DNA of 64,000 nt from Siphonodentalium dalli (GCA_032622095.1 CP136066.1:133207917-133271916), one strand, 5' to 3'; positions 23,641-35,780 are shown, counted from the stretch's first letter. The notes: generated by a model not told the origin, from the sequence alone. Program-made: numbers and translations.

Positions 23641-25009
23641 AACCTAATATCTTCGTTATAATTGAGTTAAACTATTCGGGAGAATCTTCAGAATTGTAAA
23701 TGATTAACTGCTTAACATGATATTGAACATTCTGAACGGGCATGGTGGCTAGTAAAATGGTGTCCCCTCCCTGTACTGAGATATAACCCATATATTACCT
23801 TTGTCATAAATAAGTTAAAGTGAGGTCGGAAAATCTGCTGATAATCATTTTAGATATGCCCGAATAATGTTTTGATTTGATGGCTTAATTATGACGGAAT
23901 GAACGAATAGTTTCAAAGATATCTTTCTGTCCATTGGAGTGTCATATTCCCAATACCTGCCATGATATCAAACTTACTCTAAAATTATCGGTCACCATAT
24001 GATCTTCACCCTATTTACATATTTAATCCATGTTCCCATTCGATGGCTATATTGTTGTGGGACTGAACCAAGTTTGACAAATACCAATTTCTGACTATTA
24101 GGACTCCATATACCCCGACTGAGGGCTTTTGTTTGAAATTATGTCAAAACAAAGATTTTATCAATTTCAATCCATCATCATGATGGCCTTCTTTGAGACA
24201 ATCATGACAAATTCGGACTTTATTATTGTGCTCGAGGTATACTTTTACAGTTCTTTCCCAGTAGAATCCATCTCCTTGTGGCATCGACATCATTTTTTTT
24301 ATTTAACTCGAATTTCTCAAAATTCCTCAAGATTGGCGGTGGGTCAGCAGGTGGATTCTTCATATGGATACCCTAGATCACCGGAATCCACAAAGAAAAA
24401 ATCTTTATACACAAAAACACACATTAGCAAAAAATACTGATTTGGCTGCTGGACCAGGCCCCAAGCTGGCGACTTCGCCCTCGAATGTCCCCAAGGCGAA
24501 AACGAAGTCTCTTCCAAATTTGACAAAACTAGCTTGGGATTTACGGTAATTTTACCGATGAAAATTTTACTTGTTTTGCAAAAAAATATATAGTCTTAAT
24601 TGTTCTAAGTTATAAATTGTATATTCCGGCAGTAAATAGTCATTGGGAGCAACTGCCATACCAAAAATATTTTGAATCCGTTCACAAATGTCAAAGTTAT
24701 AAGGCATTCTTTAGGTCCGCCCGCCCGCCCACCCGCCACTCGTCAAACCATAAGTCGAATTTTTGAAAAACTCAACTAATAAGTGTTTCTTAAATTATGT
24801 TTTTCTAAAGTCTCTACACTTCTCCCTATTTTGGGATGAAGTCTCCCTAACATCTCCAGAGGGAGGAGTCACTTCTCCCTGTTTTCCAACCCTAGCTTGG
24901 GCCCTGTGCTGGACTACTCTATTTTAATTTCCAAAGAGAATTTAATAATTTGATGGTACTTAATAAGCCTTTAATAATCCTGATATATTAAGAAAATAAT
25001 TCTTCTCAC
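23641..25009. other. Intron 5 end: low-copy and minor repeats
   Basis: No gene recognised. ORF 24129-24440 (103 codons) lacks family features. A short simple repeat CCGCCCGCCCGCCCACCCGC lies at 24717-24736, and 24800-24890 repeats TTCTCCCT motifs. 24640-24770 resembles the distal part of a Helitron-like 3' region. Confidence 0.4.
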
Positions 25010-25065
25010 CTTTTAGACCTCTTGTTACCAAGAATGGCTGCAGCATCTAACTCAACATCTATTGC
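25010..25065 (-). CDS. PRDX5: PRDX5 coding exon 5
   Basis: Encodes residues 133-150 plus two bases of codon 151: AIDVELDAAAILGNKRSK then Arg. It matches the family region ending GNRRLKR in human PRDX5. Acceptor TTGACAG, donor AAG/GTGAGA; 56 nt, leaving phase 2. The split Arg151 is the conserved active-site Arg of the KRFSM motif. Confidence 0.9.
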
Positions 25066-25294
25066 CTGTCAATGATGAATCAAAACAATTTAGACATTTC
25101 AAGGGCAATAAATAGCTACAACATAAATAGCTAGACATGGGAGAGAAGGATTATAACCATGTGTTTAACATAAATTTGGACATAACACAACACAAATAAA
25201 CAGATCTTCAAATAACAATGAATCATAAAGAAAACAACATACATGTATATAGTTAACAGTGAGTGCCCAGACCTTTGTAGCTTCTTTTTTTCAA

Positions 25295-25830
25295 CATCAC
25301 TGCTACCAAACCAATTTCTAAGTAGACAATTGTGTTCAAATTAATTCAGTCGGCACTTTACAACTGTAATATGCTACCACGCAATGCACAATATTAGTTT
25401 TCAGTATTTTGTTGTGTTTGAAATTATCTTACCAATACCACCCAAGTACTTGTGCTAAATATCAGATGATCAGCATTTGAGAGCTGTTATTTCAGTATTG
25501 ACCATTCACTCACTGTTGCTACTTATAGTTTTGTGTGCAGCAGATATGTGTAATATTAGGGAGAAGAATTTGTGCATCTCTGACAAAAAATTTCTCTTAT
25601 AATTAGGGGATGATAAATATGCTGTCTGGGGTGATTTTGGGATGTTTATTGGTCAGTTTTACAATGGAAAATGCAGTTTTACTGGCGACGCGAGCAGCAT
25701 TTTCCTTTAGAAACTGCCATTTTGGAAGCCATATTGAATTGTGAATTTTGCTCAAAGCAGATTTTAGCAGATTTTGGATATGTGCTTCAGGACATTTTCC
25801 CACACAAAATGAGACCAAGAAACAATATTT
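25295..25830 (-). repeat. Inverted partial copy of the 32404-34594 element
   Basis: The reverse complement matches about 33470-33720 (ACACATATCTGCTGCA-type, CAAAACTATAAGTAGCAACA-type, TACAACATGAA/GTAAAGTGCCGA-type landmarks) and the TTTGCTCAAAG..GGATTTTGGATATG inner arm at 25740-25780. Diverged, no termini kept. Confidence 0.5.
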
Positions 25831-28239
25831 TCTAAATAAGTAAAATATATATCTCCTATAAGTATCTTGCCCACAAAACTATATGGTATATTCCTATTCT
25901 CAGTAGAAAGGTTTTCAACAAACCCATAGTTGAAAACAGTTAGAAAAATTCTATGGTATGTTTATTCAAGGTCCACGGTAATCCCAATAGATGGTGTATT
26001 ATCCTCCATGAACCATGTGATCTCCATTTAGATATTTGGCAGGTCATTCTTTCTTTTTCCCTATTAGGACATTCCTCATGAGCGGGGTGGGTACTGAACA
26101 CTGGGAGGGAGCTCAGAATTTAGTGGGTAAGATATTTATAGGAGATATATAATATATTTTACTTATTTAGAAAAATATTGTATCTCCGTCAAAGATATCT
26201 TGCCCACTAAACTATATGGTACAATATATAATTTTCTGGCAGGCGGAAAGATAAATAACCCTAAGGAAGGAACTGGATTGACCTGATAACATACAGGTCT
26301 GTAATATATTCAAGTATTTTATACTACACCATAAGACTAACGCAACCTGTTGGCCAGCTACCAGTGGGCCAAAATGAACCAAATTGTCTGATTGTCCTAA
26401 CAAGCAGTCGCAGACGGTATCCCCCGCCGAATTGTGCAGTTGGGGAAGTGCATTCTCAATAATGTTTGCGTTCTCAGCATGTGCTAAACAAGAGGTGGGA
26501 TTTTGTCAAAAAGCCTGGCTTGCGAACTCATTTTAGGTACTGACATTTGTGGAAATTAGCCATGTAAAGTCGTCCATTTGCACCAAAAATAATAAACAAA
26601 GTCCAATAACTCTGCTGAAAATATACAGCCGGACCTGGTTTGCGAACTCGTTCTAGATACTGGTCATGTGAACTCATATACCAAAAATCTTTGAAATCCG
26701 TTGAGATTTGTGGAAATGAGCCCTGTGACGTTGTCATAATGTTTGGAGAGAAACTGCGGACTGTGTAGAAACTCCGCTGTTGTAAAGGACACTTTACGAC
26801 AAGAAGGGATTGTTAAACAATGCACGTAACGTGTTGACCCACCGGGCAGATGCATAGACCACAAGGAAAAACAGTCTTGTAAGTGAGACTAAAAAACAAA
26901 CATAAGCAAAGCCCTCAAAATTATGAAGGAGACTCCTATAAATAAGATACAACCAATCGTCTTTACGATAGCCGAAAGTAAGTCTACTGGCTGTCGTACT
27001 TCTTACACATAGTGGACCTACATGTAATTTTGGTTCAACAGTCAGATTTTAATATAATGAGAGAGCCCCTTTTTATGACATAACTCACTACAATACTGCT
27101 GTCGGAAAGAGTCAAATGTGCTAAGACTTCCTACCAATAGGGAGGATAATACAACACTGCTAACAACGATGCCACATCAATATGTGACTGTAGCTAGCCA
27201 TTGTCTTCAAAGGAAGGAAACCAGCTGAGCCGTTCACCCTGGAATCTGTAGCCAGAGTCCAATGAACCCCTTCTCCGATTGCACCTTGTTTTTAGATAAC
27301 CATTGCCCCAAAATGCTAAACTAGTGGGTGGATCCCTATTATCTAGCATCCCACACCCAATGCCAGTTTAAATCTTGCAGTGAGGGGAAGCAACTTCCAG
27401 GGATATATTTCTCTGTCTGTATGAAGAGCGCACAATGTCATTAACCTGTAGCCCCATAGGCCTAACATTGTCATGTTAGTGGCGATCTCAGATGTCAGAA
27501 ATGGACCTTGTGTTGTATATTGGAGGAGTCAACTATGCGAACCAATCACAATCACGCAAAAGCCTTTGTGTACCGACAAAGGAAACTGCCTGTTAATTAT
27601 TAATATCAAAAGCTGATATCGCAGAATTCTTTCTCAAACAATTCGCTGTGTCACCCCTTAAGCCCGAGCGGGCTGGTCGATGTCTACACCGTTCTTCGTG
27701 TCATTAAACTCAGTGGTCATCCCAACTGGCTGATCAAGAATAAATTCCTGATCATGAGGATATTGAATTGCGTAATGTGCATCGTGATGAGAGCAAATCA
27801 GTTACTTCCTGAAGATGAGCATGTGTAACCCTCAAACTTGCAATGGTATCTCAAGATTAAACTGAATTGTAGTTAGAATTGAATGCTACTTTCAGTTAAA
27901 AATAGGTGGGTTCACCCTCATAAAATATATAACATACTATATATAAAAGATATATGTATACCAATATACAGGTATTTGTCAACCATGATAGGTGGTATGA
28001 AAGTCATTCAGGAATCAGAACATTAATGTTAGCGAATCGTGACCAACTGTATCATTACAACCTTTAGTGATTTGACTGACTGACCATCCAAAGTTTTTTC
28101 ACTAAGACTAAACAAACAGCGACACTCTATTCCATCAATGATTATGACCTCTCAGGAGCCGAATGGCACATCGTAAGAAGAACAACTTATAAAGCAAGGA
28201 GCTGGATTCCGCAAAATCCAATATCCGCAACGATTTTTA

Positions 28240-29000
28240 ATTGATAATTCTTTTTCAGATGGTGAGGCTCGAGTGTTGCATAGCCATCTGTGGGCACGTC
28301 AACCTGCCATCGGTCGGCCCGAGGGAGCAGATTGACATCCCGTCGATAGTCCAAAGAACCCAGATGTGGACGGATAGGGTGCCCCTCCTGTTCCTTGTTT
28401 ATTATAACTGTCACCCTTGTGTCCTTAACTCAGTAAAGGAAACCTAGAAACAAGGGGAGCAGTATCTGCAATGTCATCATAGTCGTCCGAAAAATTACCT
28501 GAAACTCCCTCATCGCTTGTAATGGGTGACCCCAAAGGAATGTCCAAAGCCTCTTCATCTCGGGGATGGAGCTACAGCTAGTCCCAATCTCGATCTCCAT
28601 CCGTCCGAACAGGCGATGGGTTGTTGGGAGGGGCAGGTCTGAAACATGCCTCCTAGAATGGAGTCGGGGGAACAAATTCTTTTGCATTAGGATTTAAACC
28701 CAAAGAAGGTACTGGCTGATCTGAAGGCAGCCAGTAACCTGTATTCCAAGTCCACGGAGGTAGAGGATAACAAACAGGAATCATGCTTGGGTATTGCGGC
28801 CCCGTCACTGGGTATGCCAATCTGCCAACGGTCAAACCGAGGGAGCAGATTGGCGTCCCGTTCAATAGCCAAAAGAACCCCTCCTGATCCTTGTTTATTA
28901 TAACTATCGCCCCAAGCTGCTAAGTCAGAGAGGGGAACACTATTCTCTGGTGTCCTTAACTCAGCAGCGGAAACCTCAAAACGAGGGGTCGAGCAGCTTC
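28240..29000 (-). repeat. Direct repeat, two ~190 bp units about 545 bp apart
   Basis: Unit 1 (28290-28460) and unit 2 (28820-29000) share GAGGGAGCAGATTG, CGTC, CCCCTCCTG.TCCTTGTTTA and TGTCCTTAACTCAG in order. GC content is higher than in the flanks. Confidence 0.6.
28653..28834 (-). CDS. ORF or exon ending in a PAM2 (PABP-binding) motif
   Basis: The frame is open from a TAG near 28930 to TAG at 28655-28653. The C-terminal 60 residues are Pro/Trp/Tyr-rich (PQYPSM, YPLPPWTWNTGYW) and end LGLNPNAKEFVPPTPF. LNPNAKEFVP (28697-28668) is an exact fit to the PAM2 consensus that binds the MLLE domain of poly(A)-binding protein, as found in PAIP2, ataxin-2 and Tob proteins. PAM2 near the C-terminus resembles PAIP2 layout, but the upstream residues do not. 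No strong splice acceptor is certain (AG at the GTTGGCAG near 28820 is one option). It lies in PRDX5 intron 4 inside a TIR element; it could be a captured exon, a nested gene piece or chance. Confidence 0.4.
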
Positions 29001-29965
29001 AAGGTGAGCTAAGGGGAAGGAGATGTACCTAGACTTACAACGGCATACAAGTCCTTGTCCAAAGACAGGATTGAGACTGCACTGTTTTTCGGGGTGCTAA
29101 AAATCTGAGTTACACATGTAGGTATATATGTAATTTGTGTTATTGTTATAAAACCATTGGCATCGGCTGTGGTCATAAGCTAGGCTGGTAAACAATTGTT
29201 TAAACTTTAATATTTTGCAACTTTTGAAATATCATTATCAATAGACACAATATTTTATCGAGTTGATAAAGTTTAACAAGTGCAATTTACACTTGTCTAT
29301 TATTTCACAAAAGCTAAATATTGCTCTCGTCAATTTTACTCAAGAAGAGAACCGTAATAGTGATTAAATTATTTTAACAAAACACCGAGTCATTTTGGAA
29401 TTAAGTCTCCTTATTTCAATCTAATGTTATTTCGTCAGCCTATTAGCATGTGGCAGCACGTACTTACAGCATATTAACAATTATGCAATAGATTTATTGC
29501 CATAAAAAGTCATTAAAGTCGAAACCAAAAGAACATCTAATTTTTTTGTCGGAGAAAAAATGTCATCGATAAACACAATTTGTCAGCTTTTTTAAAACAT
29601 GGAAAAAGAATATTTACTCAACAAAGCAGAACTTTTTTCCACGAGAAGACGGATACGATAAGATAAAACACTATAAATACACAAGTTAATTGTGTCAACT
29701 TCACAAAATCAATAATAATAAATTGGAATAAAACGTTGTTTAAATAAAATGTCAGAAGACCTGGCAAATATCAAAATGGAGATCATGTGGTTCATGGAGG
29801 ATAATACGCCATCTATTGGGATTACCATGGACCATGAATAAACATATCATAGAATTTTCGTACCGTTTTCAACTGTGGGTTTGTTAACCCTTTACTACTG
29901 AGAATAGGAATATACCAGATAGTTTAGTGGGCATAATATCTTTCACGGAGATACCTTCATTACAA

Positions 29966-30204
29966 ATTTATTACAAGTCTAACACTCTGACAACCAGCTT
30001 AACGGCTCCAATATAGTGAACACCCCGGAGATCCATATGAAGCTGCCAAAGAATTATGCTCATTTTAAGATAATCCATGTATAACGGAAAAAGACCCAGG
30101 TCACCAAGACAAACTAAACATATCAGATATTTTCTGTGAAAATAAACAATAGTATTTTTGGGCTCTATAATATTGGAATTGACAACCTATTGTTATGCCT
30201 CATA
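29966..30204. other. Short unique stretch in intron 4
   Basis: Nothing recognised. Confidence 0.3.
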
Positions 30205-30806
30205 TTTAGCTCAACTTTACTTGTAAAGCTTGAGCTATTGCCATGGCTTGGTATCCGTCGTCCTTGTGTGTGTCCATCAACAATTTCCTTTAGCATGGGC
30301 TACAGGTTGTACCTTTGGTCGGATCATTATGAAATTTCTCATGGCTGCTGACATTGACACGTAAATGGGAACGAGTCATTTTGGGGTGATTTGCCCATAG
30401 AACATGGCCACTAGCAGCCATCTTGGATTTTACTTTTTGCATGACTAAATCCTTTGGCATGGGCTGCAAGTCGTACCTTTGTTTGGATCATTATGATATG
30501 TGTCATAGCTGTTGACATTGACATATAGATGGGAACAAGTCATTTTGGGTTCATTCGCAGAAAAAAACATGGCCGCCAGTGGCCACCTTTGATTTCAAAA
30601 TTCAATCCATTAGCACAGGCTACAGACTGATCATCATCAAATTTACCGTGGATGTTAATATTGACATGTATAAGGGAATGAGAAATTTTGGGGTCATTTA
30701 GCCACAAAACATGGCCGCCGACTGCCATCTTGGATTTTACTCTTTGCATGACGGATACCAAGCCATGGCAATCGCTCAAACTTTACAAATAAAGTTATAG
30801 CTAAAA
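30205..30806. mobile_element. HINE-like element with 3' ends at both sides
   Basis: The left side is a complete minus-strand HINE 3' end: hairpin AGCTCAA..TTGAGCT (30210-30237), ATTGCCATGG, then minus-oriented monomers (GTCATTTTGGGGT, AACATGGC, CATCTTGGATTTTAC). The right side (30750-30806) is a plus-strand 3' end: GGATACCAAGCCATGGCAAT then CGCTCAAACTT..AAGTTATAGCTAAAA. So the two halves are head-to-head. PRDX5 exon 4 starts about 60 bp further on. Confidence 0.7.
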
Positions 30807-30868
30807 ATGACAGGTAGAGCTCACTTGCTGCATGTGTCAGGTGAGCTAAAATACTGATTTATTCTCAC

Positions 30869-30907
30869 CTTAGTGAAATCACCACATGTATCTGCTAACA
30901 TCCGCAC
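30869..30907 (-). CDS. PRDX5: PRDX5 coding exon 4: 13-codon micro-exon
   Basis: Encodes VRMLADTCGDFTK (residues 120-132), matching VRLLADPTGAFGK of human PRDX5. Acceptor ATTTTAG, donor AAG/GTGAGA; 39 nt and phase 0 at both ends, so skipping would keep frame but delete part of the fold. The Cys at residue 127 is not usual at this place, where most family members have Gly or Thr nearby. Only about 60 nt separate the exon from a Helitron-like hairpin terminus. Confidence 0.88.
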
Positions 30908-32403
30908 CTAAAATGTATAACAGAGAACAAACGTAATATTGCACTTCCAATCTTCCATCAGTCTATGTTTGATCGAAGTTAGGTATTCAATATTGTTTGT
31001 TTAATAGGACCATGGCTGACCAGTTAGTCTTTGAAATATTGTAGTCAAGTATATAGTGCCAAGGTTTTAGTTCAACCAATGGCCCACTCATAAAAGTTCA
31101 TTTTCCACTAAATTTTGGAAATATTTTAATACAGTTTTCACAAACCATTTAGCAAAACTACATTTTTTTTTAAAGTTCCTAACGGTAAGAATCTGCACTA
31201 TGATACATCCAAACTGGTATTGGCAAAATAAGAGTTAAGACAACCACATTGTGAAGGTTGTCTACTTGAATGCAAACTTACAACTTCCTGTATCATGCAC
31301 ATGTCTCTATGAATTACAACCCTGTATATTTTGAATGGTTTGCTAAATATATCCTGTGGTAATGCACAATGGATGTGACATTAGTTCATATTTGATCATT
31401 TAGTGTGCATACATTTAACCTTCAGCAATGAACTCTCTCTGATCACATGAAGATAGAGTGCAAGAGTGAATACATTCATGTCGCTCTTAATACCCCTTGC
31501 TGTGCTATTGCGATTATGCAAACAGGAGCGCAATAGGCCTACAGTTTGACAAGCTGTATATTGGTCATGTTTATGATGGTTGTTTGAAGTGTTATTGTCT
31601 ATCATCCATTGCGGTACATATACAGTCTCTAATTAGTCAGCGGAATAATGAATCAAGACATTCTACATGAAACATGTAGTTTGGAAGATCACTTTATCTT
31701 TTCATTTTGACTGTATTTACGTTCCCTATTTTTATATGAATTCGGATATGTAATTCTGAACATTGTTAAAAACTATTGTGCCGATATTAAAATCATATCA
31801 ATATATATATATATCATTCTAGGTAATCCCTATATGATGTATGGGTACATGTAGTACAAAGTCATCATTTGTCATTATTTATTTCAGATTAAATTAGTTT
31901 GTATCCATAACAAAGTTCTCCCTACATTTTCTGGACCTGGGAAGGTATAAAAATCCATGCTTACTATGCCAGACTATGGGCAGAAAAAATTCGTTTTCCA
32001 AAAATTGCCTGAGAATCATATATCTTTTCTTGTTTGGTCGAATTGAAAAAAACATGTTGATAAAAAATAGAGGCACATCGAGAATAAGGTTCATAGTTTT
32101 AGCAGTGTGTATGCAAGGAATGTACTATTAACTAGATCCAGTCATATATCAAGACACAATCACTTTTTAAAGACCAACACTTAAAGTACACTTGAGCATA
32201 TACTGCTATGTCTGACACATGAAACTAAGGCAAAGTTTATTTTTGGTATTCTCCAAAGAACTTTAAACAAACAAAATGAAATTTCATACTCTATTATATC
32301 CACATATTTCAGTTTCTATCAGTAGAAGTGAATTCAGAGTGTTTTTTAAACCTTTAAATCAGAATGAACCGGGGCTTGTGACAATGACTGCTTTGTGCCT
32401 TAT
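30908..32403. other. Intron 3 stretch without recognised genes
   Basis: Low-copy AT-rich sequence with a TA dinucleotide run near 31800-31814. Short ORFs show no recognisable family. Confidence 0.4.
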
Positions 32404-34594
32404 AGTCTGGTCGATAAACTAAAATTTTAGGGTCAACCTAGAAAAAATTTGGACTAAGTTGGTTTCTATTCCATTTTGAAGAGGAATATATCCTCTATAA
32501 CATATCCAAAATCCGCTAAAATCCGCTTTGAGCATTTTCTGTAATACAAGATGGCGTCCATGGTGGCAGTTGATATAGAAAAATCCTGAATTTCGGTGGT
32601 AGGTGCGCCAACAAATACCAAATTAGTAATAAAATAAAATCCACTCAAACAATCCTTAGTCGTAAACCATATCGGTAGAATGTCTGTCCAAAATGGCTGC
32701 CAAAATGGACAAAATCGAATGAAATTTACAATTTGCGGAAAATTGAATAGCTAGTTATACAAAAACGAACAGGCCGTCGAATTATACGAGGAAGAATGAT
32801 TTCAGAGTATAAGGGGAGCTATTAATAATAGTATGTAAGAATTCTCTCTAATGTATCTCGCGAGAGAGCAATCGAAAGCCAGGTCTCATACAACGATTGA
32901 ATGTGGACTTTTTGGGCGCCAAGAAATAGAAGAATAACGCAGTTTTATCTGTACTGTTTATCTTGAATCGTGTAATATATGTGTATTAAAACAGTTAAAT
33001 GTAATCTAATAGGGATGTACGTGTGACCTTTTCTAGAAGCAGAAATATATGTAATGAAAACAGTCTCACGAATGTGACCGAGAATAATTTATTTTTGAAT
33101 CTACAACACACAGTCTGTCAAAATTCACTACTATAGAACAGTATGAGAGCTATTCACATGGTACTAGGTAAAATGTGTAGATCCTATTGTCCGTGTCTTA
33201 AAATAGCAGTCATAGTTGCCTCCGGTCAAGTGATTAAACACGAATATTTCATTTTTATCACACAAATACATGGTGGTATACCATGAACGCAATTTATCAA
33301 AATACAAAAGATTACAATAGACTATCTTCAATAAATTCTCAACATAACCCAATTTGCCTACATACTCTATGGCAGAGACTGTCGTTATACCTGGAAATTA
33401 TGTGCACTTAAATGCACTAAGGCCACATATACGCGAAACGTACGACCTTTTCTGCAACCGCATCGCCGCGTTTACCCATTCTCCCTAATGTTACACATAT
33501 CTGCTGCATACAAAACCATAAATAGCAACATTGAGTGAATGGTAAACGCAGAACTAATAACTGTAAACGCTGATGACATGATATTTAGCGCAAGTATGTG
33601 GGTGGCAATGGTAACATAATTTCAAACAACAAGATACTTACAACTAATAGTGTGTATTGCGGGGTACATATTCATGTTGTAAAGTGCCGATTGAAGTAAT
33701 TTGAACATAATTGTCTACTAAGAAACCGGTTTGGGAGCACCATGAAAATTAGTACTAAATAAAATTTACGACGTACAGTCTCTTCGATCTAGTGAGATAG
33801 GGTACTATTCTGTTGAAGAGATTAGTGTTTCTTGACAGTATAATCAGCATTACGACATACGTGTATGGTTTATTGTCACAGAGAGTGTTGAAAATTCTGG
33901 AAAAATAACTAGTATTTACACAGATAGGGGGGGCTCTTCAGTTTCTGCTTTACATTCAATAATTAATCATCATTCCAAAAGGAAACTACCACGCACTGTG
34001 TGACGAAATATTACTTCGTGTGTTGCATGCCCAAAAGAACTGTTTTTGGTCCGACTGTTGGGTGTATTCTAATAAGAAAACCCGAACGTAAATCATTGGG
34101 TTAACGTGCGTAGCAGTGATCGATAAATCATTCAGATAGATCTGTTTTAATTATATGTGTACCTTTTAAAGATATATAACAACATTCTTGTAAATTACAA
34201 ATGTGTATTTTCGCTTATAGGGGGTTATCCAATATGTTGCTTTCATCGTAGCATGGATTGTAGTTGCGGCCATTTTGACAGCCATTTCATCGCCGCGATT
34301 GCATTGTTTTCTGTCATTGTCACTCTATTCGCCCCCTATACTCTTTTACACAAACTGGTATATATCAGATGGAGGATTAATGCGTTCTGGTGTCGCCGAT
34401 GGGGGATATTGTAGAAAAACGTACTTCGCAAGGTCGAAAAATGAGCATTTATTAAAATCTCTGTAAAAAAGTTTGCTCAAAGTGGATTTTATCGGATTTT
34501 GGATATGTTGTAGAGGAAATATTCCTCTTCAAAATGGAATAAAAACCAACTTAGTCCAAATTTTTTCTAGGTCAAACCTTTTATCGACCAGACT
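32404..34594. mobile_element. 2.2 kb element with ~125 bp terminal inverted repeats
   Basis: Left arm 32404-32528 and right arm 34470-34594 are inverted copies, about 90% alike by eye: AGTCTGGTCGATAAA outermost, then CTAGAAAAAATTTGGACTAA, TTCCATTTTGAAGAGGAATA, ACATATCCAAAATCCG, CTTTGAGC. Related copies lie at 25295-25830 and 61975-63640. No transposase motif in the interior ORFs (all under 90 codons). It ends 31 bp from PRDX5 exon 3. Confidence 0.7.
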
Positions 34595-34625
34595 ATTATT
34601 ATAGACAGAATAATTAAAGGTTAAC

Positions 34626-34757
34626 CTTGCCATCAGCTTTATGTTCCTTCCCCCATGCGTCCATAACGAAGGGATCGTTGACCGAAATGCAAATGATACT
34701 GTCAACACCTTTGGATTTCAGTGTATCATATGACTCCACGTACCCTGGCAAGTGAGT
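34626..34757 (-). CDS. PRDX5: PRDX5 coding exon 3: core thioredoxin-fold segment
   Basis: Encodes residues 76-119, beginning THLPGYVE directly after the catalytic Cys segment and ending EHKADGK. It contains SVNDPFVMDAWG, matching the family's SVNDxFVxxxWG block, and a Cys at residue 98 that corresponds to the third human PRDX5 Cys. Acceptor TTTTCAG, donor AAG/GTTAAC. It is separated from exon 2 by the only short intron (442 nt), and lies 32 nt beyond the right end of a 2.2 kb inverted-repeat element. Confidence 0.94.
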
Positions 34758-34818
34758 CTGAAAATAAACACCGAAATTTTTTTTGAAAATGAGTATAGAG
34801 TTTCCCCAAAATAGAACT

Positions 34819-35010
34819 TGACCTTTATTTTATGGTAGTGACCTTTATTTTATGGTAGAAACCTACACAACAAATTTCATTCAATTTTAATAGTTCAATA
34901 GAACTAACTTATCATCTGGAAAATTAAATATGAACAGATAGATGGACAACTAGACGGATGGACATAATATGTCCCATTTTTAAAATGCTCATATAAAAAG
35001 GGGAGTGCTC
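34819..35010 (+). repeat. Helitron-like remnant with 20 bp duplication
   Basis: TGACCTTTATTTTATGGTAG occurs twice in tandem (34819-34838, 34839-34858). The remainder (ACTAACTTATCATCTGGAAA, GGACAACTAGACGGATGGAC, GCTCATATAAAAAGGGG) looks like the 3' part of the 11985 family. It fills much of the short intron 2. Confidence 0.5.
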
Positions 35011-35199
35011 AGCTATCAACTGTATATATAATAGCACATACAGCACATCTAGTTTCATTTGATTGAAAGTAATCAGATAACAATTAAGAACTATAAACTA
35101 TAATTTTGGCCCAATATAATCGTTGAAAGTAGATATTCTTGTGGCAGATGTCCCTAGAAAGACACTGGTTGTAAACAACTTATCATTTTAGTTAATTAC

Positions 35200-35334
35200 C
35201 TGAGAGCATCCAGGCGTGAAGGCTCCGGGAACACCAAATATCACATGCTTTCCTTTACCAACCAGTTCCCCGATATTCACTTTATTCCCCGGGGTGTTCT
35301 CAAACAAATCAACATTGGGTACATTTTCACCAGC
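35200..35334 (-). CDS. PRDX5: PRDX5 coding exon 2: catalytic exon with peroxidatic cysteine
   Basis: Encodes residues 31-75 in phase 0, with acceptor TTTTCAG and donor CAG/GTAATT. It holds the PRDX5 segments PGNKVNIGEL and FGVPGAFTPGCS. The Cys of TPGCS (residue 73) is the peroxidatic Cys and Thr70 is part of the conserved active site (PxxxT..C). This is the most conserved block of the protein and alone identifies the family. Extra ORF residues on either side (FYFYFQ before, VIN after) are intron readthrough. Confidence 0.95.
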
Positions 35335-35711
35335 CTGAAAATAAAAGTAGAACAAATTTATCGACAGCACTCATTTACAAACACTCAGGTTTTCTAGCCA
35401 TCTCATTTTCTGGGGGAAAAAAATCCCTAAAAAGTTACTGTCTGTCTCTATAAAGTGACGGTTATTCAACTTTTATTTTGCTGTCTAGCACAACTATTAA
35501 AAGACAAACCCATGAGGTCTGGTGACCAGTCTTTATTTACTGCAAAGATCAAAATAAATTGTCACCTGCACTGTAAAACTGTCTGTAAGAATTATAATTT
35601 CTCAATGTGTTGTATTTATAGCACTCCAGAGCATTCAAAGAAAAGATAATTTGTTGACTAAGGTGAACAGTACTGATATGTGGTGTGATACCAGGTATTC
35701 TCGCAACAAAG

Positions 35712-35780
35712 AAAGTAATGACACTGTAGCTTAACTTGGAGGGGGGGGTAATTTCGTGTGTTACAGTTAAAGATACGGGC
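35712..35780 (+). repeat. HINE 5'-end fragment
   Basis: TAATGACACTGTAGCTTAAC followed by TTGGAGGGGGGGGTAAT matches the 5' terminus of the HINE-like elements, isolated here in PRDX5 intron 1. Confidence 0.5.

Larger units (their letters stand above)
25849..29965. mobile_element. Large element with ~200 bp inverted ends
   Basis: Left arm 25849-26046 and right arm 29760-29965 are inverted copies at roughly 85-90% by eye: CTATATGGTATATTCCTATT left versus AATAGGAATATACCAGATAG right; GGTAATCCCAATAGATGG versus CCATCTATTGGGATTACC. 25849-25890 is also repeated, direct and inverted, at 26119-26225. Lies entirely in PRDX5 intron 4. No transposase recognised, but it contains the PAM2 ORF at 28653. Confidence 0.6.
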
